Made by a program: the position numbers and the translations under genes
Assembly (NCBI GenBank): GCA_002314885.1
Contig: DCHT01000009.1
Location: 1 to 11,022, forward strand
Reading direction: 5' to 3'
Source: Bacteroidales bacterium UBA1745
GTDB lineage: Bacteria > Bacteroidota > Bacteroidia > Bacteroidales > UBA932
Length of the DNA stretch: 11,022 bases
Shown here: positions 5,282 to 11,022 of the stretch, piece after piece
Position numbering within the stretch: the stretch's first letter is position 1
Layout: each line of letters opens with the position of its first letter
Notes under the pieces: model-generated
What the model was told of the DNA's origin: nothing
The model's database searches: none
The model's input: only the letters and a program-made list of their open reading frames with translations

Positions 5282-6955
5282 ATGGCTGAAAACTACCAGG
5301 AAGTTGCCAAGAGATGGCTCGAAGGCAATTTTGACCCTGAAACCAAGGGTGAAGTACTAAAACTCAGGAACAATGACCCAGTCGGCTTTGAGGATGCGTT
5401 CTACCGCAATCTCGAGTTCGGCACCGGCGGACTCCGCGGCATTATGGGCGTGGGCACCAACCGTATGAACAAATACACGGTCGGTATGGCTACCCAGGGT
5501 CTTGCAAACTATATCATCAAGCACAGCAATCCGGATGATGACGTGAAGGTCTGCATCTCCTACGACAGCCGCAACAACAGCAAGCTGTTCGCGAAGATCA
5601 CTGCAGACGTGCTTTCCGCCAACGGCATACACGTATATATTTTCGACAATATCCGTCCTACGCCTGAACTCAGCTACTCCATCCGCCTCAAGGGCGCGAC
5701 TGCGGGCGTTATGGTGACTGCGTCCCACAACCCTAAGGAGTACAATGGCTACAAGGTATTCTGGTCCGACGGCGGTCAGATCACATCTCCTGTCGACAAG
5801 GACATCGTTGCAGAGGTGAACGCCATCACCGATCCTTCAATGGTGAAGTTCAACCCGGCCGAGAGCGAGATCCAGGGTGCTGTCGAGATGATGGGTGCCG
5901 ATGTGGACGAACTCTATCTCCGCGACATCTGCTCGCTGACCCTCAGCCCTGAGGCAGTGGCAAAGCACACCGATCTCAAGATCGTCTATACTCCGCTTCA
6001 CGGCACAGGCGTACGCATTGCACGCGCCGCACTCGAGAAGCTCGGTTTCACCAATGTATATCACGTATATGATCAGGACGTGAGCGACGGCAATTTCCCA
6101 ACTGTCGTATCTCCTAATCCTGAGGAGACTGCAGCCCTTACCCTTGCCCTCGCAGAGGCAGACAAGGTGGGCGCTGACATCGTGATGGCCACTGACCCTG
6201 ACGCCGACCGCCTCGGCATCGCAGTCCGTGACAACGAGGGCAAGATGGTGCTTATGAACGGCAACCAGACTGCCGCTATGCTGACCAATTACATCCTGAC
6301 CCGCTGGAGCGAACTCGGAAAGCTCGACGGCAACCAGTATATCGTGAAGACCATCGTCACCACCGAACTGCTCCGCGCAATCGCTGCGAAGTATGGTGTG
6401 GAGACCTACAATGTCCTCACCGGCTTCAAGTACATCGCAGAGGTCGTGAAGATGAACGAGGGTAAGAAGACCTTCGTGTGCGGCGGTGAGGAAAGCTACG
6501 GCTTCAACATCGGCGAGTTCGTACGCGACAAGGATGCTCCTGTGGCTTGTATTATGGTCGCTGAATGTGCCGCCTGGTGTGCTGAGAAGGGTATGACCCT
6601 CTATCAGTATCTCCAGACCATCTACGACGAGTTCGGCTACTACCGCGAGGGCCTCGTATCCCTCGTGCGCAAGGGCAAGAGCGGTGTTGAGGAGATTGCG
6701 GCCATTATGGCAGGCTATCGCGAGAACCCTCCTGCAGACCTCGCCGGCTCGCCTGTAGTCAAGGTCATCGACTACAACAAGCCTGAGGAGACCGGACTTC
6801 CTAAGTCCAACGTGCTCCAGTTCTTCAGCGCCGACGGCGACGTGGTTTCCGTACGTCCTTCCGGCACTGAGCCTAAGATCAAGTTCTATTTCGGAGCCCG
6901 CGGCAACGACGCCGACGCCAAGATCGTGAAGCTCCGTGACCAGTTTGCAAGATAA
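5282..6955 (+). CDS. Phosphoglucomutase/phosphomannomutase (alpha-D-phosphohexomutase)
   Basis: A complete 557-residue cytoplasmic enzyme of the alpha-D-phosphohexomutase superfamily, in the longer form typical of PGM2-like and Bacteroidetes phospho-sugar mutases. All four domain signatures are present: G-T-G-G-L-R-G near residue 47; the active-site phosphoserine loop T-A-S148-H-N-P; the Mg-binding loop D305-P-D307-A-D309-R; the sugar-binding loop G401-G-E-E-S-Y-G; and the phosphate-binding loop R525-P-S-G-T-E-P. It interconverts hexose 1- and 6-phosphates, feeding glycolysis, nucleotide-sugar synthesis and glycan building. Glucose versus mannose preference cannot be settled by motif alone, though the length and motif set favour a phosphoglucomutase. 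It is the first gene of a likely three-gene operon with the nucleoside diphosphate kinase and pseudouridine synthase genes. Confidence 0.93.
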   Translation: MAENYQEVAKRWLEGNFDPETKGEVLKLRNNDPVGFEDAFYRNLEFGTGGLRGIMGVGTNRMNKYTVGMATQGLANYIIKHSNPDDDVKVCISYDSRNNSKLFAKITADVLSANGIHVYIFDNIRPTPELSYSIRLKGATAGVMVTASHNPKEYNGYKVFWSDGGQITSPVDKDIVAEVNAITDPSMVKFNPAESEIQGAVEMMGADVDELYLRDICSLTLSPEAVAKHTDLKIVYTPLHGTGVRIARAALEKLGFTNVYHVYDQDVSDGNFPTVVSPNPEETAALTLALAEADKVGADIVMATDPDADRLGIAVRDNEGKMVLMNGNQTAAMLTNYILTRWSELGKLDGNQYIVKTIVTTELLRAIAAKYGVETYNVLTGFKYIAEVVKMNEGKKTFVCGGEESYGFNIGEFVRDKDAPVACIMVAECAAWCAEKGMTLYQYLQTIYDEFGYYREGLVSLVRKGKSGVEEIAAIMAGYRENPPADLAGSPVVKVIDYNKPEETGLPKSNVLQFFSADGDVVSVRPSGTEPKIKFYFGARGNDADAKIVKLRDQFAR

Positions 6956-6957
6956 TT

Positions 6958-7419
6958 ATGGAACAGACACTCGTAATACTCAAGCCTTGTACGGTCCAGA
7001 GGGGCCTCATAGGCGAAATCATCACCCGAATCGAGCGCAAGGGGCTCAGAATCACCGCTATGAAGATGGCGCAGCTGGACGATGAGATCCTCAAGAAGCA
7101 TTATGCCCATCTCGTGGAGAAGCCTTTCTTCCCGTCTATCCTCGCGTCTATGGAGGCCGCTCCTGTCGTGCTTATGTGCGTGGAAGGCAAGGAAGCCGTG
7201 GATATTATGCATACTATGGCCGGCTCCACCAATGGTCGCAAGGCCGCTTTCGGAACCATCCGCGGCGACTATTCCCTCAGCAATCAGGAGAACATCATCC
7301 ACACTTCCGACAGCGTGGACAATGCCAAGGCTGAGCTCGACCGCTTCTTCGTGGCTTCAGACTACTGCAGCTATACTCAGGTGACACAGCCATATATCTA
7401 CGCGAACGACGAACTCTAA
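6958..7419 (+). CDS. ndk: Nucleoside diphosphate kinase
   Basis: A 153-residue protein, the usual family length. It transfers the gamma-phosphate between nucleoside triphosphates and diphosphates through a phosphohistidine. The N-terminal L-V-I-L-K9-P, the V-Q-R-G-L-I-G-E-I block, and the active-site motif N-I-I-H115-T-S-D-S are all in place; the motif has Thr where many homologues have Gly. R-G-D at about 102-104 follows G-T-I as expected. The ATG lies 2 nt after the mutase stop codon, so the two are almost certainly co-transcribed and perhaps translationally coupled. The pairing makes sense for sugar activation, because the mutase supplies sugar 1-phosphates and this enzyme supplies the NTPs used to activate them, but that link is an inference. 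Confidence 0.96.
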   Translation: MEQTLVILKPCTVQRGLIGEIITRIERKGLRITAMKMAQLDDEILKKHYAHLVEKPFFPSILASMEAAPVVLMCVEGKEAVDIMHTMAGSTNGRKAAFGTIRGDYSLSNQENIIHTSDSVDNAKAELDRFFVASDYCSYTQVTQPYIYANDEL

Positions 7420-7432
7420 TCCGACGTCGCAG

Positions 7433-8881
7433 ATGGGACTTCCCGAGAAGTTCACATATCCTTTCAGCTATGCTCCGCATCCGCTCGTAAGAGAGGCTGC
7501 GGGGCAGCTTGTTTCACGTATCGATGCCGATCCGACTCTCAGGGAGATATTCGCCGAGGGCAAGATGCTGGGCGTTCTTCTCGCTACGGACGCGAACTCG
7601 GAAACGGTCTGCCTCTATGCCTTTTCGGGCAATGTGACGGTCACGGACGCGGACGGAGGCCGGCGGACGACGAATGACCTGGAGGGCTTTGTACCTCCTA
7701 TCTACAATCTGTTGGATCCGGACGGCCATTTCAAGGCAAAGGAGGCCGAAATCAGCGAACTCAATTATAGTATATACAAGGCGGAGAAACACCCATCGCA
7801 GGCGGACAGCAGGGACTTGGAGGCGATGAAGGCCCGTCGCAGGGAACTTTCGGAGTATCTTCAGAAGTGGATATTCGACCAGTTCGTGGTCCTGAACGCC
7901 CTGGGCGAAAGCCGCAGCATCAGCGACATATTCGCCGACAAGGGACTCATACCTCCTGGCGGCACCGGCGAATGTGCTCTGCCTAAACTTCTCCAATACG
8001 CCTATCTACACGGTCTGAAGCCGCGTTGCTTCGGAGAGTTCTGGTACGGCAGGTCTTCCGGCAGGGAAGTGCGTACTCAGGGCAGTTTCTATCCTTCCTG
8101 CAGCGGAAAATGCGGTGTACTGCTCCCATATATGCTCAAGGGACTTGCGGTCGATGAGAACCCTTTGGCGGCGGATTTCGGCTCAGAATGGGCCTTGGAG
8201 GACAATATTGTCTATGAGGACGACGCCATAATCGCGGTGAACAAGCCGTCGGGTATGCTCTCCGTGCCCGGACGCGGCAAGGAGGACGCGCAGGGGAAGG
8301 CTCCGGCTTCGCTGCTGGAACTGCTGCAGCGCAGGGCGAATGCAAAGGCGGGAGCCACGCCTCATCAGGGTCCGAGGATATTTGCAGTGCACAGGCTGGA
8401 TATGGATACTTCCGGTCTCATCATTTATGCGAAATCGGCGGCGGCCCAGGCGTCGTTGAGGCGTCAGTTCGAGGGTGGGGAAGTGCAGAAGACATATATC
8501 GCAAGACTTGTCGGAACTGTTGACAAACAGTCGGAAGGCCGCATAGAACTGCCTTTGGAGGCAGATTTCTTCGACCGTCCGCGTCAGATTGTGGACAGGG
8601 AGAACGGTAAGCCAGCGGTGACTAACTACGAAGTCATTGGCTGCAAAGACGGGGACAGTATCGTTCGCTTCTTCCCGCACACGGGACGCACGCATCAGCT
8701 GCGCGTGCATTCGGCCCATTCCGAGGGTCTCGGACATCCTATCAAGGGAGACCGTCTCTATGGCGGTCAGGACGGGAATGACTCAAGCGGGCAGCTCTGC
8801 CTGACGGCGGAGTCCATTATTTTCAAACATCCGGAAAGCGGCGAAAGCCTCAGCCTTTGTATTCCTTGCAGAATGGACTGA
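7433..8881 (+). CDS. RluA-family pseudouridine synthase, long form with N-terminal domain
   Basis: A 482-residue protein. The C-terminal ~260 residues form the RluA catalytic domain: V-N-K-P-S-G-M-L near 275, the catalytic Asp in H-R-L-D323-M-D-T-S-G, the G418-R-T-H-Q-L-R-V-H motif, and I-K-G-D-R-L-Y-G-G. It isomerises uridine to pseudouridine in rRNA or tRNA; the site cannot be assigned. The first ~230 residues are an extra domain found in long-form homologues, with a charged, probably coiled-coil helix at about 100-145. It also contains the conserved-looking G-G-T-G-E-C181-A-L-P-K-L-L block and C223-S-G-K-C227. The three cysteines could bind a metal, which is speculative. It begins 13 nt after ndk and is probably the last gene of the operon. 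Its last 32 bp overlap the 3' end of nth on the other strand. Confidence 0.9.
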   Translation: MGLPEKFTYPFSYAPHPLVREAAGQLVSRIDADPTLREIFAEGKMLGVLLATDANSETVCLYAFSGNVTVTDADGGRRTTNDLEGFVPPIYNLLDPDGHFKAKEAEISELNYSIYKAEKHPSQADSRDLEAMKARRRELSEYLQKWIFDQFVVLNALGESRSISDIFADKGLIPPGGTGECALPKLLQYAYLHGLKPRCFGEFWYGRSSGREVRTQGSFYPSCSGKCGVLLPYMLKGLAVDENPLAADFGSEWALEDNIVYEDDAIIAVNKPSGMLSVPGRGKEDAQGKAPASLLELLQRRANAKAGATPHQGPRIFAVHRLDMDTSGLIIYAKSAAAQASLRRQFEGGEVQKTYIARLVGTVDKQSEGRIELPLEADFFDRPRQIVDRENGKPAVTNYEVIGCKDGDSIVRFFPHTGRTHQLRVHSAHSEGLGHPIKGDRLYGGQDGNDSSGQLCLTAESIIFKHPESGESLSLCIPCRMD

Positions 8882-9479
8882 GTCCGCACTGGGCGCACTT
8901 GGGATTGCGCGCGGTGCAGGTGTAACGGCCGTGGAGAATCAGCCAGTGATGTGCGATCGGACGGTCCTGAGGGGCGATATTTGCCGTGAGATCCTTTTCT
9001 ACAGCTTCCACCGTGGTGCCTTCTGAGAGGCCCAGCCTGCGGCTTACCCTGAATACGTGGGTGTCCACTGCGATCACAGGCTTGTCGTAGATGACCGATG
9101 CCACGACGTTGGCGGTCTTGCGTCCCACTCCCGGCAGTCTCTGCAGTTCGTCGATGTCATCAGGCACCTTGGAACCGTATTCGGCTACGAGCATACGGGC
9201 CATAGCAATCAGGTGCTCGGCCTTGCTGTTGGGGTAGGAAATCGATTTGATCATATTGTAGACCTCGTCGAAACTGGCGGCTGCGAGGTCTTCGGGCTCC
9301 GGGAATCTAAGGAAGAGCGCCGGGGTGTGCATATTGACGCGCTTGTCGGTGCACTGAGCTGAGAGCATCACTGCGATGAGCAGGTGGAAAGGGGAGTCGA
9401 ACACCAGCTCGGGCTCTGCCACGGGCCTGTTCACGCGGAACCATTCCACTATCTTCTCGAAACGCTCCTTCTTTCTCAT
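8850..9479 (-). CDS. nth: Endonuclease III (DNA glycosylase/AP lyase)
   Basis: A 209-residue protein, close to the E. coli enzyme's length. The ATG at 9477-9479 is chosen because it starts the family-like M-R-K-K-E-R-F and overlaps the ftsE stop; an upstream in-frame start at 9512 would add 11 residues inside ftsE. It removes oxidised pyrimidines in base excision repair. The helix-hairpin-helix L-P-G-V-G-R-K121 carries the catalytic Lys, and the catalytic Asp is D139 in A-V-D-T-H-V-F. Cys188, 195, 198 and 204 show the exact C-x6-C-x2-C-x5-C spacing of the [4Fe-4S] cluster loop. S-A-Q-C-T-D near 40-45 matches the family's S-A-Q-x-T-D. It is the second gene of the ftsE-nth pair and converges on the pseudouridine synthase gene. 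Confidence 0.96.
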   Translation of the reverse strand: MRKKERFEKIVEWFRVNRPVAEPELVFDSPFHLLIAVMLSAQCTDKRVNMHTPALFLRFPEPEDLAAASFDEVYNMIKSISYPNSKAEHLIAMARMLVAEYGSKVPDDIDELQRLPGVGRKTANVVASVIYDKPVIAVDTHVFRVSRRLGLSEGTTVEAVEKDLTANIAPQDRPIAHHWLILHGRYTCTARNPKCAQCGLSPFCKEYKG

Positions 9480-10156
9480 AATTCGATGAATGAGGCGCTT
9501 TCGTCCTTGCACTCGAGTATCCTGCCAGGGTAGCGTGCCGGGATGTCCCTGTTGTGGGTCACCATCACCACTGCAGTGCCTTCCGCGTTGATGTCGCGGA
9601 GGAGTTTCATAATGCTGTCCGCAGTTTCCGCATCGAGGTTGCCGGTCGGTTCGTCGGCCACGATGAGGGCCGGCTTGTTGAGGAGTGCACGGGCAATTGC
9701 GACGCGCTGCTGCTCGCCTCCGGAGAGCTGTGGCGGCTCCTTATGTGCCTTGCTGGTGAGTCCGACTGCCTCGAGCACCTCGTTGATGCGGCGGGAAATC
9801 TCGAGCGTCGACTTCCATCCGGTGGCCTTGAGCACGAATTCGAGGTTCTCCTCAACGGTACGGTCCATAAGCAGCTGGAAATCCTGGAAGACTACTCCGA
9901 TGCTGCGTCTCAGATAAGGGATATCCTTCGATTTGATCTTGGCGAGGTCATATCCGCATACTATGCCCGTGCCCTTTCCAAGTTCGTTCTCCGCGATGAC
10001 CGTACGTATGATCGAGGTCTTTCCGGAACCGACTTTTCCGACTATATAGACGAAGTCGCCTTCGGCTACGGAGAGGTTCAGATCGAAGATTACGGTGCTC
10101 TCACCGTTCTTTATATTGGCATTTTCGAAGAAAATGAGCTTTTTTTTGTCTTCCAT
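9476..10156 (-). CDS. ftsE: Cell-division ABC transporter ATPase FtsE
   Basis: A 226-residue ABC ATPase of FtsE length. Walker A is G40-K-V-G-S-G-K46-T, the Q-loop is V-F-Q91-D-F-Q, the signature is L-S-G-G-E-Q-Q (144-150), Walker B is L-I-V-A-D-E169-P, and the H-loop is H201. The V-F-Q-D-F-Q-L-L-x-D-R-T segment is characteristic of FtsE. With the membrane protein FtsX it forms a complex that couples division to periplasmic murein hydrolase activation. No ftsX lies next to it in this window. The next gene in the operon is nth, whose ATG overlaps this stop codon as ATGA. Codons 4-6 include a run of eight A residues (plus-strand T run ending at 10147), a slippage-prone site. A LolD-like role is the alternative, but the motif pattern favours FtsE. 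Confidence 0.88.
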   Translation of the reverse strand: MEDKKKLIFFENANIKNGESTVIFDLNLSVAEGDFVYIVGKVGSGKTSIIRTVIAENELGKGTGIVCGYDLAKIKSKDIPYLRRSIGVVFQDFQLLMDRTVEENLEFVLKATGWKSTLEISRRINEVLEAVGLTSKAHKEPPQLSGGEQQRVAIARALLNKPALIVADEPTGNLDAETADSIMKLLRDINAEGTAVVMVTHNRDIPARYPGRILECKDESASFIEL

Positions 10157-10181
10157 TGCAAATTTGGTCCAAATATTGGCA

Positions 10182-10189
10182 CAAATATA
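10182..10189 (-). promoter_or_regulatory. Predicted -7 promoter box of ftsE-nth
   Basis: Read on the minus strand this is TATATTTG, an exact match to TAnnTTTG, 25 nt before the ftsE ATG. No good -33 box is visible at the usual spacing. Confidence 0.5.
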
Positions 10190-10201
10190 GAGGAATTTTA
10201 G

Positions 10202-10209
10202 TAAATTTG
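10202..10209 (+). promoter_or_regulatory. Predicted -7 promoter box of the TPR gene
   Basis: TAAATTTG matches TAnnTTTG exactly, 29 nt before the TPR-protein ATG. It sits 12 nt from the oppositely oriented ftsE box, so the two promoters are back to back. A perfect 12-bp palindrome, GCTATATATAGC, follows at 10213-10224, around the expected start of transcription. Confidence 0.5.
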
Positions 10210-10238
10210 TGCGCTATATATAGCCGTATTAAACGATT

Positions 10239-11022
10239 ATGGAAATGAGAAAGATTACAATGTCCTGCCTGTTCGCAGTTTCGCTGGCTCTCGCTGTGCC
10301 TGCGACGGTATGCGCTCAGGAGTCCGGCATCACCAACGCCGAAACTTCATACAGGAACCAATATAAGCACGCGGTAATGCTCTTCGACAAGGGAATGTTC
10401 GACAGGGCACGCACCGAGTTCGACAGACTCTCCCTCGACAGGGAGGATGTGATGATCGATGGCTACAAGGTCCTCTGCGCAATCAATATGCAGAGCGAGG
10501 GCTATCCTATCGAGTTCTATGACTACGAGGCCAAGTATCCTTATTCCATCCTCCTGCCGCAGATACGCCTGCAGTACGGCCTGGTCCTCTTCGACCAGCG
10601 CGACTTCAAGAACGCTGCGACCCAGCTCTCCCACGTGGACAGGAGCGAGGTCTACAAGCGCCAGGTCCCTGAGTATCTCTACAAGAGAGCCTACTGCGAC
10701 TATCAGAACGGCGAGATCGAGAAGGCCAGCAAGCGTTTCCACGAGGTGGACGAGATGAAGTCTTCCGACTATTCAGGCCCGTCCCGCTATGCCCTCGGCT
10801 ATATCAGCTACGACAACAAGGACTTCGCCGGCGCTGCAAAGTGGTTCGATGCCGCCGCCAAGGATCCGAGGTTCACCGAGGTTGCGAAATACTATGCGGT
10901 CGACTGCCAGTTCATGATGAAGGACTACCAGTACGTGGTGGACAACGGTCCTGTTCTTATGGACAAGGTGAATGCGCCGCGTCAGCAGCATCTCTCCAGG
11001 ATACTGGCCGAGTCCTATCTCG
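10239..11022 (+). CDS. Exported tetratricopeptide-repeat protein, 3'-truncated
   Basis: The frame opens at ATG 10239 and stays open to the window end (261 codons visible); another ATG at 10245 is equally usable. The N-terminus is a signal peptide: M-E-M-R-K, a hydrophobic stretch, then V-C-A before Q27-E, fitting signal peptidase I rather than a lipobox. The rest is a series of TPR-like helix pairs of about 34-37 residues, each with the A-x-x-x-F-x-x-x-x-F pattern: residues near 43-65, 106-130, 143-168, 180-205 and 208 onward. TPR scaffolds mediate protein-protein contacts; in Bacteroidetes, large exported TPR proteins are common and mostly uncharacterised. It is divergent from ftsE with 82 bp between the starts, so shared regulation is possible but unproven. 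Confidence 0.85.
   Translation, partial: MEMRKITMSCLFAVSLALAVPATVCAQESGITNAETSYRNQYKHAVMLFDKGMFDRARTEFDRLSLDREDVMIDGYKVLCAINMQSEGYPIEFYDYEAKYPYSILLPQIRLQYGLVLFDQRDFKNAATQLSHVDRSEVYKRQVPEYLYKRAYCDYQNGEIEKASKRFHEVDEMKSSDYSGPSRYALGYISYDNKDFAGAAKWFDAAAKDPRFTEVAKYYAVDCQFMMKDYQYVVDNGPVLMDKVNAPRQQHLSRILAESYL

Noticed and set aside
8516..8531. ACTGTT and AACAGT around a 4-nt loop in the pseudouridine synthase gene, resembling REP arms
   Set aside because: The arms are in the opposite order to the REP copies, shorter, with a different loop, and the residues fit normal coding sequence.

Overview
The window comes from a Bacteroidales-type bacterium. Four intergenic or leader positions carry exact matches to the Bacteroidetes -7 promoter box TAnnTTTG, starts lack obvious Shine-Dalgarno sequences, and the gene content fits the group: an exported S9 peptidase, a PG1098-like methyltransferase with a THUMP-like C-terminus, a long-form RluA pseudouridine synthase, and a FtsE resembling Bacteroidetes homologues. 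Most genes look GC-rich by eye (mid-50s percent). The transposase-like gene in the middle is visibly more AT-rich. Genus cannot be fixed from this stretch.

Layout. (1) 1-2512, plus strand: the 3' part of a dipeptidyl-peptidase IV-like S9 peptidase, then an exported PHP-domain phosphoesterase. (2) 2513-3861: the accessory region. A REP-associated tyrosine transposase-like gene (RAYT, a Y1/HUH family enzyme) at 2842-3741 is bracketed by two 107-nt arrays. Each array is three 25-nt palindromes with constant 16-nt spacers (41-nt period). The last copy of the left array overlaps the predicted -33 region of the RAYT promoter, and the first copy of the right array supplies the RAYT stop codon. (3) 3862-5226, minus strand: a SAM-dependent methyltransferase with another palindrome of the same 25-nt family read in frame inside its coding sequence. 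(4) 5282-8881, plus strand: an apparent housekeeping operon of phosphohexomutase, nucleoside diphosphate kinase and RluA-type pseudouridine synthase, with gaps of 2 and 13 nt. (5) 8850-10156, minus strand: ftsE and nth, coupled by an ATGA overlap, with nth overlapping the 3' end of the pseudouridine synthase gene tail to tail. (6) 10239 to the window end, plus strand: an exported TPR-repeat protein, open at the 3' edge, divergent from ftsE across an 82-bp promoter region.

The most interesting part is the RAYT locus. A single-copy, domesticated-looking HUH enzyme sits inside a symmetric pair of hairpin arrays that are its likely recognition substrates, and a seventh copy lies within a neighbouring protein-coding gene. 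RAYT/REP pairs are known in other bacteria. The regular 3+3 arrangement, the promoter and stop-codon overlaps and the in-frame intragenic copy are features that I infer may be distinctive for this lineage. The other genes are ordinary housekeeping or envelope functions.
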